Shown: piece by piece, positions 52,166 through 61,241 of the stretch
Position numbering within the stretch: the stretch's first letter is position 1
Layout of the letters: every line of letters starts with the position of its first letter
DNA from: Chryseosolibacter indicum
Lineage (GTDB): Bacteria > Bacteroidota > Bacteroidia > Cytophagales > Cyclobacteriaceae
Reading direction: 5' to 3'
DNA: 61,471 bases
Assembly (NCBI RefSeq): GCF_018598585.1
Contig: NZ_JAHESD010000029.1
Span: forward strand, 1 to 61,471
The notes under the pieces: model-generated
What the model was told of the DNA's origin: nothing
Seen by the model: the letters and a program-made list of their open reading frames with translations, nothing else
The model's database searches: none
Position numbers and translations under genes: made by a program

Positions 52166-53363
52166 ATTTTACCAATACCCTGGTAGAAGACTGAAAGCTT
52201 TTTGAAATATATTTCAGCAAGTAAATGCCTTCTTGAAACGTATCTTCCAGAAGAATTGGATTGTTGGCTAGCTCTTTAACGTCTACATTTAATACCGGTA
52301 CCCCATTAACGTTGACAATTAAGATACGGTCATCTTCAGAAGGAGCAAAATTAACATGAAAGATCAACTTCTTTTCAACTACAGGATTGGGATAAACTGT
52401 TAAAGATTTAGGTTGTGTTACTCTTAATGCCTTAGGGCCGAAATATTCGTAAGAGTCATCAAGATCAATTGTTTTAAGGCGATAATAGGTTAATCCCGAT
52501 ACAGGAAAATCATCTTTAAAAGAATAATTTCTAGTGGTGTTAGAATTTCCCGCAGCTCTTGTCTCGCCCAAAACCTCAAACTCTTCTCCGTTAACAGAAC
52601 GTTCTACAATAAACCTATTTGAGTTCCTTTCTGTTTCTGTTCTCCAGTTGAGTCTTACTAGGGTTCCGTCCTGAAACACCTCAAACAATGATAACTTAAC
52701 TGGTAATGTTGTGTTTCGTGTTGCATTATTACAAAAGTTAGAGCCAGAAGTACAAGTGCCTCCATACTCAAAAGTTCCTCCGCCGTTCAGGTTACCCGAA
52801 CTTACATTTACGTTTTTATAAACTCTAACAGTTCCACCCGAGCCATTTACTGTTACATCTGTATTATTCCCTCCTACCATATTTCCCTCAACAATTAATT
52901 GACCGCCATTTTTTACATCAAGGTTGGCTCCTCCACTAAGCTGTAAGTCTCCTTTAATAATTACTGTTCCTCGGATCTCCCATGAAACTTTGTTTGTAAA
53001 GGAAGCATTCCCCCAAATGATTAGTGTCCCCAATACTGACAATTTGGGGTTATTTCCTGTCATGCTTAGACTTGCAGGGATCGTGCTAGACCCCAGGGTG
53101 AGCGATGCACTGCTTTCAATTGTTAAAGTATTATCTCCTCCACCTGTAAAATTTCTGATCGTGTAGTTATAGGTAGATCTTACAATAGGACTTGCATTTC
53201 CATTAAGGACAACGTTATCATTAATATCATCACCAATATTAGAACCTGCCCAATTACTGGTTGTGTGCCAGCTTCCTGAGGTGTTCATTGTACGTGTAGT
53301 TTGCCCCTTTGCCGTGTTAACGATAGAACAAATGGAAAATACTACCGCGATAATTTTGTACAT
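52164..53363 (-). CDS. T9SS-exported beta-helix-like protein
   Basis: 399 residues with a signal peptide (about 1-20, cleavage near AKGQ). The middle (about 25-215) is a run of short strands with many Gly, Asn, Ser and Thr (LTLGSSTIPASLSMTG, GTVIIKGDLQLSGGANLDVK, GGTVRVYKNVNV), typical of right-handed beta-helix or adhesin-like stretches. A fibronectin-like part (TTLPVKLSLFEVFQDGTLVRLNWRTETE, about 218-245) and a type A T9SS sorting domain follow (LTVYPNPVVEKKLIFHV, about 326-342). It is probably surface-attached or secreted. Target unknown. Confidence 0.8.
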   Translation of the reverse strand: MYKIIAVVFSICSIVNTAKGQTTRTMNTSGSWHTTSNWAGSNIGDDINDNVVLNGNASPIVRSTYNYTIRNFTGGGDNTLTIESSASLTLGSSTIPASLSMTGNNPKLSVLGTLIIWGNASFTNKVSWEIRGTVIIKGDLQLSGGANLDVKNGGQLIVEGNMVGGNNTDVTVNGSGGTVRVYKNVNVSSGNLNGGGTFEYGGTCTSGSNFCNNATRNTTLPVKLSLFEVFQDGTLVRLNWRTETERNSNRFIVERSVNGEEFEVLGETRAAGNSNTTRNYSFKDDFPVSGLTYYRLKTIDLDDSYEYFGPKALRVTQPKSLTVYPNPVVEKKLIFHVNFAPSEDDRILIVNVNGVPVLNVDVKELANNPILLEDTFQEGIYLLKYISKSFQSSTRVLVK

Positions 53364-53503
53364 AACAGCTTATTTCAGGATTAATGCGGGCGTATTACAA
53401 CAATCCTACCATGATACACTGACAAGACGATAAGTGTAAATGCGTAGTAGAATGAGATATTTTCCCGGGTTAAACCTTAAGGAAAGCCATTTATTAAACC
53501 ATA

Positions 53504-53537
53504 TTGGGAATTATTTTAATATTATAATTTAGTTTTG
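53504..53537 (+). promoter_or_regulatory. Candidate promoter of the envelope operon
   Basis: TTG (53504-53506), a 23-base spacer and TAGTTTTG (53530-53537) match TTG-N-TAnnTTTG, with a spacer at the long end. It ends 50 bases before the crotonase ATG. Confidence 0.5.
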
Positions 53538-53587
53538 GGAAAGGTTATATCTTGTCTACTTCGGATTATTTGCAGCAATTTTAATTT

Positions 53588-54364
53588 ATGTATATAAAGA
53601 CATCTTTGAATAATGATGGAATCCTAACCATCACGCTGTCCCGGCCGGAAGCTCTAAATGCTTTGAATTCAGCGTTACTTAAAGAACTAAGCTCGGTTAT
53701 GGCAGATGCCTTCTCGAACAAAAATGTTCGCGGTATAATCTTAACCGGCGATGGAGATAAGGCTTTCGTTGCCGGAGCTGATATTAAAGAGCTAACTGCT
53801 CTTGATCCTCAACAGATATTTGAGCTCTCAGTAAAAGGGCAGCAATTGTTTAAGAGCATTGAAGATTCTCCCAAACCGGTAATAGCAGTTATCAATGGTT
53901 TTACTTTAGGTGGGGGATGTGAGCTTGCAATGGCTTGCCACATGAGAATAGCAACAGAAATTTCAAAATTTGGCCAGCCTGAAGTTAACCTTGGTCTCAT
54001 TCCTGGTTACGGCGGCACTCAACGTTTAACTCAACTTGTAGGCAGAGCCAAAGCTTTAGAGCTTATCCTTACTGGAGATATGATTGCTGCGCAGGAAGCA
54101 AAAACATTAGGGCTAATAAACCATGTTGTTGCTACTAAAGAAGAAGCAATGATACTTGCTACAAAGATTCTTGATAAAATTGCAACAAAAGGCCCTATAG
54201 CAGTTGCCAACGTAATTAAAAGTGTCAATGCAGGTTTCAACTTCGAGCAGCAAGGCTACGAAACAGAAGCAAAACTATTTGCCGAATGTAGCAAGACTCA
54301 CGATTTCAAAGAAGGAACAACAGCATTTATTGAAAAAAGGAAAGCACAATTTAAAGGAGAGTAA
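53588..54364 (+). CDS. Enoyl-CoA hydratase/crotonase family protein
   Basis: 258 residues. It should hydrate 2-enoyl-CoA or do a related crotonase reaction. Oxyanion-hole segments AFVAGADIKEL (about 59-69) and NGFTLGGGCELAMAC (about 104-118, with the first catalytic Glu) and FGQPEVNLGLIPGYGGTQRL (about 131-150, with the second Glu) are all intact. Both glutamates present suggests genuine hydratase. It is the first gene of a tight run; the next gene begins directly at the stop codon. Why a fatty-acid enzyme leads an envelope operon is unclear. Confidence 0.92.
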   Translation: MYIKTSLNNDGILTITLSRPEALNALNSALLKELSSVMADAFSNKNVRGIILTGDGDKAFVAGADIKELTALDPQQIFELSVKGQQLFKSIEDSPKPVIAVINGFTLGGGCELAMACHMRIATEISKFGQPEVNLGLIPGYGGTQRLTQLVGRAKALELILTGDMIAAQEAKTLGLINHVVATKEEAMILATKILDKIATKGPIAVANVIKSVNAGFNFEQQGYETEAKLFAECSKTHDFKEGTTAFIEKRKAQFKGE

Positions 54365-55804
54365 TTGGGAAAGCTTAAGAGATTAGCCGGCGAGACTGTT
54401 CTTTATGGCCTGGGAAGTATTTTGCCTCGCTTCCTTAATTTTTTACTGGTAACACTGCACACCGATGTCTTCAATCCTCCTGAATATGGTGTTATTACCA
54501 AGTTATTCAGTTATGTAGCTGTCGTCAATATCATATTCCTATTTGGTATGGAGACCGCATACTTTAGGTTCTCGAGTAAAAAAGATGCTGATGAAAAGAG
54601 AATATTTAACCTGGCTCAAACAGTAGTAGTCTCTATCAGCTTAGTCATTTCCATTATACTCGTACTTTTCTCTTATCAGATCTCAGACCTTCTGTTAATT
54701 CCAGGTCATGAAAAGCTGGTTATCATGCTGGTAGCAATCATGTTTATCGATGCTGTTGTAGCCATCCCTTTTTCAAGACTACGCCTTCAACGCAAACCAA
54801 CAAAGTTTGCTATCGGCAAGCTGATCAACATAGCGATACTCATAGGACTTAATCTATATCTCCTTAAGTTTTCGGGCCTGAAGCCTGACATCTCTTTTGT
54901 ATTTATTGCCAACCTCGTAGCTAATGCTTTTTACCTCGTCCTCTTTGCCAGGATATTATTACAATGGAGACCTGCTTATGATAGAAGTATTTCGCCCCAG
55001 ATGTTTTCATATGCTTATCCGGTAATGCTCACCGGACTTGCCGGAATGACGAATGAAATGTTTTCGAGGATAACGTTGGATAAATGGCTACCTGAAAACT
55101 TTTATCCGTCCATTAGTAAAGAAAGCGCACTGGGGATATTTGGCGCGTGTTATAAATTCGCTGTACTCATGAACCTTGCCATTCAGGCTTTCAGATATGC
55201 AGCAGAACCCTTTTTCTTCTCCCAGTCAAATGAGAAAAATTCTCCCCAACTCTTTGCTAAAGTAAATCACTACTTCATTCTTGTATGCTGCATTTTACTG
55301 TTTTCAGTATCCATTAATCTAGATGTACTCAAGTTCTTTTTAGGGCAGTCAGAGTACTGGGATGGTCTCTACATAGTACCGATATTGCTATTAGCTTATC
55401 TTTTTTTGGGTGTTTATTACAATTTTTCTGTCTGGTTTAAGCTAACTGACAGAACTTACTATGGCACTCTTATTACTATTGGCGGTGTAATTATTACAAT
55501 CGCAGGAAACTATTTTCTGATACCTGTAGCAGGTTATTTTGGAAGTAGCATTGCTACCTTACTGTGCTATTTTGCAATGATGGTAGCATGCTACCTTTTT
55601 GGGCAGAAATACTATCCCATTCCTTATTCTATTGGTAAAGACTTCTCCTACATTGTTTTAACCGTTGTATTAATTTACCTTATTAACAGTCTTGCTATCG
55701 CTGATGGTGCCATAGGAGTTGTGGTGCATCTAACCTTAGCTGTATTTTATGTGGCCGCAATATTCCTTTTGAAAAGGAAGGATCTGGTGAGAAAGCAGGC
55801 CTGA
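54365..55804 (+). CDS. Polysaccharide-type flippase (MOP/Wzx-like)
   Basis: 479 residues, about 12-14 transmembrane helices, the MATE/Wzx polysaccharide biosynthesis protein pattern beginning with GETVLYGLGSILPRFLNFLLV. It should flip a lipid-linked precursor across the inner membrane. The start is TTG at 54365, directly after the previous TAA; an AAAGGAG Shine-Dalgarno sequence just upstream supports this and translational coupling. Substrate unknown; the next gene, a sugar nucleotidyltransferase, points to a glycan. Confidence 0.87.
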   Translation: MGKLKRLAGETVLYGLGSILPRFLNFLLVTLHTDVFNPPEYGVITKLFSYVAVVNIIFLFGMETAYFRFSSKKDADEKRIFNLAQTVVVSISLVISIILVLFSYQISDLLLIPGHEKLVIMLVAIMFIDAVVAIPFSRLRLQRKPTKFAIGKLINIAILIGLNLYLLKFSGLKPDISFVFIANLVANAFYLVLFARILLQWRPAYDRSISPQMFSYAYPVMLTGLAGMTNEMFSRITLDKWLPENFYPSISKESALGIFGACYKFAVLMNLAIQAFRYAAEPFFFSQSNEKNSPQLFAKVNHYFILVCCILLFSVSINLDVLKFFLGQSEYWDGLYIVPILLLAYLFLGVYYNFSVWFKLTDRTYYGTLITIGGVIITIAGNYFLIPVAGYFGSSIATLLCYFAMMVACYLFGQKYYPIPYSIGKDFSYIVLTVVLIYLINSLAIADGAIGVVVHLTLAVFYVAAIFLLKRKDLVRKQA

Positions 55805-55868
55805 TTTTTTATTAATTTGACCTGCCGCTGCAATGCGAGCAATTTAAACTTATAACTAGACTGTTAGC

Positions 55869-56873
55869 ATGAATATTATTATTCCGATGGCCGGATTAGG
55901 AAAAAGAATGCGGCCACACACCCTCACTGTTCCAAAACCATTATTACCAATTGCAGGAAAACCTATTGTACATCGTCTTGTTGAAGACATCGCGAAGGTA
56001 TGCCCTGAAAAAATAGACTCAATAGGATTTATCGTCCATCCAAGCTTCGGAAAAGAAGTTGAAGAAAACCTTAAAGCGATAGCCAAAGAAGTAGGTGCCA
56101 CTGGCAAAATTTACTATCAGACAGAAGCGCTTGGTATCTCACATGCACTTCTTTTTGCAAAAGAACTGTTTACCGGAAAAGTAATCGTAGCTTTTGCTGA
56201 TACACTCTTCAAAGCAGAATTTAAACTTGATACAAATCAGGATGGCATCATCTGGGTGCAACAAGTTGAAGACCCATCACAATTTGGCGTCGTAAAACTC
56301 AATGATAAAAATGAGATTATAGAACTGGTTGAGAAATCAGCGACCTTCGTTTCAGACCTTGCCATTATTGGTATTTATTACTTTAAGGATGGTGCAGCAC
56401 TTGCAAAAGAGATGCAACACCTCATCGATAATGACATCAAAGAGAAAGGCGAATATCAGTTTACAACAGCTCTTCAGGGACTATCGAAGAAAGGTGCACG
56501 ATTCGTGCCCGGAAAAGTTACCGAATGGCTTGACTGCGGCAATAAAAACGTAACCGTACAAACAAACCGACGCTATCTTGAATTCATCAAAGATCAGAAG
56601 CTGGTATCACCAAAAGCAAAAATTACTAATTCGGTTATTATTGAACCATGTTTTATTGGCGATGATGCAGTGATCGAGAATTCCGTTGTCGGTCCATATG
56701 TTTCAGTAGGAAAACAAACCCGGATTTCTGACAGTCGTATTATTAATTCCATCATTCAATCAAATTCTTCTATCAGTAAGGCAGTATTAGAAAATAGTAT
56801 GTTGGGGAATTTCGTTAATTTTGAAAACCGAGCTCTCGATTTGAGCCTCGGCGATTTCAATTCCATCACGTGA
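55869..56873 (+). CDS. Sugar-phosphate nucleotidyltransferase with left-handed beta-helix end
   Basis: 334 residues. The N-terminal nucleotidyltransferase domain has IIPMAGLGKRMRPHTLTVPK (about 4-23), the signature GxGxRxxPxTxxxPKP that binds the nucleotide, VAFADTLFK (about 115-123) with the catalytic Asp, and EWLDCGNK (about 222-229) near the end. The last 90 residues carry hexapeptide-like turns (IIEPCFIGDDAVIENSVVGPYVSVG). It makes an NDP-sugar from sugar-1-phosphate and NTP (dTDP- or GDP-type cannot be told). It is the sugar-supplying step of this operon. Confidence 0.9.
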   Translation: MNIIIPMAGLGKRMRPHTLTVPKPLLPIAGKPIVHRLVEDIAKVCPEKIDSIGFIVHPSFGKEVEENLKAIAKEVGATGKIYYQTEALGISHALLFAKELFTGKVIVAFADTLFKAEFKLDTNQDGIIWVQQVEDPSQFGVVKLNDKNEIIELVEKSATFVSDLAIIGIYYFKDGAALAKEMQHLIDNDIKEKGEYQFTTALQGLSKKGARFVPGKVTEWLDCGNKNVTVQTNRRYLEFIKDQKLVSPKAKITNSVIIEPCFIGDDAVIENSVVGPYVSVGKQTRISDSRIINSIIQSNSSISKAVLENSMLGNFVNFENRALDLSLGDFNSIT

Positions 56874-58636
56874 TACTATTTTGTAAGAAAATAAAGAGAG
56901 CAGCTGGGTTGGTTCTTTTGCTGACATTGTTGGCAACCAACACTTTTGCTCAAAAGAAAAAGAAAGAAGATTCAGCCGTTCAAGGTCTTAGACTAAGAGA
57001 GGCTGAATTTTATTTTACGGAGGGTGAGAAGTTTTTTATCCTCGAAGATTACGCAAAGGCGTTAATCTACTATCAAAAAGCCCTTGAAGCCAATCCTACC
57101 AACGGCACCATTCATTACAAAATCGCAGAAGTACTCTCCAAAAGTCAAAAGCAGGAAGACCTGGTAAAGGCCTCAATCAGCATTGAAAATGCCATTCAGT
57201 TGGATAAAACCAACAAGTTCTTCTATCTGTCCGCAGCAACTATCTATAACAGTCTTGCCCGGTTCGACAAGGCCGCACAGGTTTATGAAAACATGATCAG
57301 TGAAGTAAAGGGCACTGAAGAGTATCTCTATGAACTTGCAGCTGTCTACCAATACGCAAACCGCATGGACGATGCCCTTAGAACCTACGAACGCGCGGAG
57401 AAAGCACTTGGTATCAATGAAATCTCATCCATTCAAAAAATGAGGTTGTTTATCGAAAGTGGCAAGGTAAACGAGGGACTGAAAGAAGGAGAAAAACTAA
57501 TTACAGCATTTCCGGACGACGAGCAATACCTGATGGCTTTTACAGAAGTGCTTTCCAAGAAGGGAATGCGCGAGCAAGCCATCCAATACCTGGAGAAATA
57601 TTTAAGTAGAAACGAAAATGCCCCAGGCGCAAGCATGCTCCTTGCAAGTTTCTACCGCGAAACTAATCAGGAGCAAAAAGCAAGACCACTTTTAATAAAA
57701 TTATTCGACAACACCTCTGCTGACCTGTCAAGTAAACTTATTGTACTTGGTACTTACAATGCAGAATTAAACAACAACAGAAGTAAAGGCATTTCTGATG
57801 CTGACAAAGAAGCATTTGCCCTGTCACTGCTTGAAAAATTGAAGGCCTCTGATGGCGAGAATACCAATGTTCATATTATTGGTGGCGACTTGTACCTATC
57901 AACAGGCAGAAATAGAGAAGCACAAAAAGAATATCTTATCGCAGCAGAGTCAGGAGAAGTAAATTTTGAAGTTTGGGAAAACCTGCTTTACCTCGAAATC
58001 AGGCTGGAGCAGTATGACAATGTTTTAAAACATGCTGAACAAGCACTCGAGTTATTTCCTAACCAGGCAATGATCCATTACTTCAATGGATTTGCCAACC
58101 TGCGCAAGCGCAATTATGAAGAATCCATCTATTCCTTTGAGCAGGCAAAAAGATTGTCGACATCAAATGCCGCGCTCACCAGCGAAGTTAACGGCATGCT
58201 TGGAGACGCTTATAATGCTGTGAAGAATTACGAGAAGTCAGACAAGGCTTTTGAAGATGCCCTTCTCTACAATCCAAATAACGATGCCATTCTCAACAAT
58301 TACAGCTACTACCTGGCGCTGCGGAAGGAGAACCTGGAGAAAGCCGAGAAGATGGCAGCCACACTCATCAAAAATCATCCGGATAACCCTACATATTTAG
58401 ATACTTATGCCTGGGTTTTGTATGTTCGCCAAAAATATAAGGAAGCACGAAAGGCTATAGAAAAGGCCATTAGCACAGGAAAAGCCACCGCCACCCATTT
58501 TGAACATTATGGAGATATCCTATATCAACTAGGCGAAGTTGACGGTGCTGTAAAGCAATGGGAAAAGGCCCGTGGCTTAAATGCTAAAAGTGAAACCCTG
58601 AACAAAAAAATTGCGAACAGAAAAATTTATGAGTAA
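56870..58636 (+). CDS. TPR-repeat protein
   Basis: 588 residues with a signal peptide (about 1-27, cleavage near TFAQ). It starts with GTG at 56870, overlapping the previous stop by four bases (GTGA), which indicates coupling. The mature protein has about ten to twelve TPR units (for example EKFFILEDYAKALIYYQKALEANP; YEESIYSFEQAKRLSTSNAA; NYEKSDKAFEDALLYNPNN), so it is a periplasmic or membrane-bound scaffold for protein contacts. It sits between the nucleotidyltransferase and the DUF4292 lipoprotein in this operon and may help assemble an envelope machine. No enzyme domain is seen. Confidence 0.87.
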   Translation: MILFCKKIKRAAGLVLLLTLLATNTFAQKKKKEDSAVQGLRLREAEFYFTEGEKFFILEDYAKALIYYQKALEANPTNGTIHYKIAEVLSKSQKQEDLVKASISIENAIQLDKTNKFFYLSAATIYNSLARFDKAAQVYENMISEVKGTEEYLYELAAVYQYANRMDDALRTYERAEKALGINEISSIQKMRLFIESGKVNEGLKEGEKLITAFPDDEQYLMAFTEVLSKKGMREQAIQYLEKYLSRNENAPGASMLLASFYRETNQEQKARPLLIKLFDNTSADLSSKLIVLGTYNAELNNNRSKGISDADKEAFALSLLEKLKASDGENTNVHIIGGDLYLSTGRNREAQKEYLIAAESGEVNFEVWENLLYLEIRLEQYDNVLKHAEQALELFPNQAMIHYFNGFANLRKRNYEESIYSFEQAKRLSTSNAALTSEVNGMLGDAYNAVKNYEKSDKAFEDALLYNPNNDAILNNYSYYLALRKENLEKAEKMAATLIKNHPDNPTYLDTYAWVLYVRQKYKEARKAIEKAISTGKATATHFEHYGDILYQLGEVDGAVKQWEKARGLNAKSETLNKKIANRKIYE

Positions 58637-59381
58637 ACCTTCTCTGTTGCTATTCATCACAATAATTACATTTTGTGTTGCCTGCAGCAAAAAAACCGTA
58701 TCACCTACATTTGGCACTCCAAAATCTACACTCAATATTGAAGAAATTGACTTCGATTACTTTCAAGGCAAAGCACGGATGATCTTGCGTGACGCCAACA
58801 AAGAAAGAGAAGTAAAGGCGAACATTAGAATACGTAAGGATAGTGTGATATGGATGACTTTTTCTGTCATAGGAGTTCAAGGGGGAAAAGCACTTATCAA
58901 TAAGGATTCAATCACTATTGTAAGCAACGTAGATAAAGAGTATTATGTATTTGATTATGCAGAGCTCTCCAAGCGTTTTAAAATAGACATTAATTACAGA
59001 ATTATTCAGGCAGCTATGCTGGGCAATCCCGTAATACCACGTGAAGAAACAGATGAAGTTCAACAGGAAAGTTCGCTTTATCTGCTCAAGCAACAAACCG
59101 GTGACGTCAACGTTGTGAACTATATAAACGCAGCGAGCCAAAAAATTGAAAAGGTGGAAATGAAAGAAGGTAACAGCAGCAATTCATTGATGATTAATTA
59201 CTCTAACTTTCAGCCTGTAGGCAATAAAATATTTCCATACAATGGTACAATCAACCTTTTTTACAAGACAGTATCTGGTCTTCTAAACACAACTATTATT
59301 TTTGAATATAATAAAGCAGAGGTTGGAGACCGTGAGCTTAAGTTTCCATTTAATATTCCGAAGCGATATGAACGCAGGTAA
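58629..59381 (+). CDS. DUF4292 lipoprotein
   Basis: 250 residues from ATG 58629 (eight bases of overlap with the previous gene). The signal peptide ends in a VAC lipobox (Cys19), so it is a lipoprotein. The mature part matches DUF4292 in its LolB/LolA-like half-barrel of strands: FDYFQGKARMILRDANKEREVKANIRIRKDSVIWMTFSVIGVQGGKALI (about 43-91), then KIFPYNGTINLF and ELKFPFNIPKRYE. A role in carrying or sensing lipids at the outer membrane has been guessed for such folds. Its position between TPR and EnvC-like genes fits envelope upkeep. Confidence 0.85.
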   Translation: MSKPSLLLFITIITFCVACSKKTVSPTFGTPKSTLNIEEIDFDYFQGKARMILRDANKEREVKANIRIRKDSVIWMTFSVIGVQGGKALINKDSITIVSNVDKEYYVFDYAELSKRFKIDINYRIIQAAMLGNPVIPREETDEVQQESSLYLLKQQTGDVNVVNYINAASQKIEKVEMKEGNSSNSLMINYSNFQPVGNKIFPYNGTINLFYKTVSGLLNTTIIFEYNKAEVGDRELKFPFNIPKRYERR

Positions 59382-60564
59382 AAACACGCTGCTTCTTGTT
59401 CTGCTTATAATACTCTCTTCTTCTGTTACTTTTGCCCAGAAGAAAACAAAAACTCAGCTTCAGCGCGAGAAACAGGAAAACCTTGAAAAGATTAAAGAGG
59501 TTGAAAAAATTCTCTCCGAAACTGCTGCAAAAAAGAAAAACTCTTTGGGAGAGTTGAGTGCCTTGAATCAACGTATTGTTGAGCAGGAAAAACTCATCAC
59601 CTCAATTAAGTCAGAAATCTCTTTACTCAATGCTGAGATCGGTGAGAATAACGACATCATTCAGGCATTGGAAGTTGATCTTGCTAAACTGAAAAAAGAA
59701 TATACAGCCATGTTGTTCGCTGCCCAAAAAGCAAACAACAGTACCACAAGGCTAACCTTCCTCTTCTCTTCAAAATCTTTCGATCAGCTAATGATGCGCC
59801 TTCGCTATATGGAGCAATATGGTGAAACACGCAAGTTACAGGCAGATCAGATTGTAAAAGTACAGGATGAATTATCAGGACAAGTTCGTGTAATTGTCGG
59901 CCAGCGTGAAGAGAAAAACAAATTACTCAGCGATCAGTTAGAAGAGAATGACAATTTATCTAACCTCAAAAAACAACAAAGCTCACTTGTAAAGTCACTT
60001 GAGAAAGAAGAGAAAAAGCTTAAACGCGACCTCGACGAAACGAAGAAAGCCCTCGCTATCCTCGACAAAAAGATAAACGATCTTATTAAAGAAGAGATGG
60101 AACGCGAGGCCAAAGCACTTGCTGCTACCTCCACCAAAAAGAGTGTGCTCTCAACTTCTTTTGAAGAGAACAAGAACAAACTACCATGGCCCGTTGGCTC
60201 AGGTTTCGTATCCCAGAAGTTTGGGCGTCAAAACCACCCTGTGCTAAAGGGAATTGTGTTACAGAACGACGGTGTAAATATTCAGACAAAAGAAAACGAA
60301 AAAGTAAAAGCTGTTTTTGAAGGTGAGGTCCGCAAAGTAGCCTTTATTCCCACCTTTGGCAGCACTGTTATTATTAAACACGGCGAATACTTCTCCGTTT
60401 ACACAGGACTAAAAGAAGTGTTTGTTAAAACAGGCCAGAAAGTAACTACCAGCCAGGAAATAGGCACTGTAATCTCCAACAACGACGGCATCTCCGAACT
60501 CCGTTTCCGCATTCACAAAAACACCGAAGCCCTCGACCCACAAGCATGGCTGGGCAACATGTAG
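59368..60564 (+). CDS. EnvC-like protein with degenerate LytM (M23) domain
   Basis: 398 residues from ATG 59368, inside the end of the previous gene (14 bases overlap). A signal peptide (MNAGKNTLLLVLLIILSSSVTFA) is followed by long coiled coils (about 25-245, with LQREKQENLEKIKEVEKIL and KSLEKEEKKLKRDLDETKKA) and a LytM/M23 domain (about 277-398). Zn ligands are lost: the usual H-x-G-x-D stretch is QNDGVNI and the HxH motif is ELR in SELRFRIHKN. As in E. coli EnvC, it is expected to activate a cell-wall amidase rather than cut itself. Last gene of the operon. Confidence 0.9.
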   Translation: MNAGKNTLLLVLLIILSSSVTFAQKKTKTQLQREKQENLEKIKEVEKILSETAAKKKNSLGELSALNQRIVEQEKLITSIKSEISLLNAEIGENNDIIQALEVDLAKLKKEYTAMLFAAQKANNSTTRLTFLFSSKSFDQLMMRLRYMEQYGETRKLQADQIVKVQDELSGQVRVIVGQREEKNKLLSDQLEENDNLSNLKKQQSSLVKSLEKEEKKLKRDLDETKKALAILDKKINDLIKEEMEREAKALAATSTKKSVLSTSFEENKNKLPWPVGSGFVSQKFGRQNHPVLKGIVLQNDGVNIQTKENEKVKAVFEGEVRKVAFIPTFGSTVIIKHGEYFSVYTGLKEVFVKTGQKVTTSQEIGTVISNNDGISELRFRIHKNTEALDPQAWLGNM

Positions 60565-60591
60565 TATTAACGTATACGATAAGACATAACC

Positions 60592-60617
60592 GTCATTCAG
60601 AGCGGAGCGAAGAATCC
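60592..60617 (+). repeat. Fragment of a dispersed intergenic repeat
   Basis: The words GTCATTCAGAGCGGAGCG and AAGAATCC lie in a row. They match a sequence I remember as widely dispersed between genes in Bacteroidota and some other bacteria (GTCATTCxGAGCGxAGCGAxGAATC). Here it is a single copy after the last gene of the envelope operon. Function unknown. Confidence 0.5.
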
Positions 60618-60689
60618 CTTCAAACAAAAAGTGCATAAAAGCAAGCCCTTAATCACTAGAGCTTCACCATTAGCATTCAACCCCTACAC

Positions 60690-61241
60690 TCACACCGTCA
60701 CCTCCCTAATCAAAACATTGCCCGCCTCATCCTGTACAACCACCTTAATCGTACTTATCAAATCCTTCACCGTTGTAAACCCATAACGCCAGCATTCAAA
60801 ATCCGTAGCAGTCTCTGCCTCCTCAACAACAACACCATCACTTCCTAAGGCAATAACCTTCATCACCCGCAACCTAAAGTCCTTCTTTGTAGCCTTAATA
60901 TTCAACTGCAGAGCAGAATTTTTTGCCGTAACTTCTACCTCCTCAATTACAGGTCTGCGCATATAATCACCTATCGCAGCCGTATAAGCATTCGGAAGCT
61001 TCAGTTCCTTCGCCATATCCCAGTAATAGGCTTTTCTTTCTGCAATAAGCATCATCGATTTTGCATAGGCAGTAGCCTTCCTAAACCTATCCCGATTATT
61101 ACGCTGCAAAGCACTTTCTTTGGTAATAGGCTTTGCCCTTCGCGCCACAATAGTTTTTCCGCGCAACTGTTTAAAAATGAATTTTGAGCCAAACCTTCCG
61201 CTCAAACCTTCAGTAAGATCATTTTCTCTCACTTGTGCCAT
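60690..61241 (-). CDS. Conserved Bacteroidota protein of unknown function, paralogue of the first gene
   Basis: 183 residues from ATG 61241 (MAQVRENDLTEGLSGRFG); an in-frame start 20 codons upstream is less likely because the paralogue aligns from here. The same motif order as in the gene at 55-621: LSGRFGSKFIFKQLRGKTIV, then RFRKATAYAKS, AAIGDYMRRPVIEEVEV and a beta-rich end with CWRYGFTTVK. No signal peptide. Family function unknown. It is in opposite orientation to the first gene and 60 kb away, so this is a dispersed family rather than a tandem duplication. Confidence 0.75.
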   Translation of the reverse strand: MAQVRENDLTEGLSGRFGSKFIFKQLRGKTIVARRAKPITKESALQRNNRDRFRKATAYAKSMMLIAERKAYYWDMAKELKLPNAYTAAIGDYMRRPVIEEVEVTAKNSALQLNIKATKKDFRLRVMKVIALGSDGVVVEEAETATDFECWRYGFTTVKDLISTIKVVVQDEAGNVLIREVTV

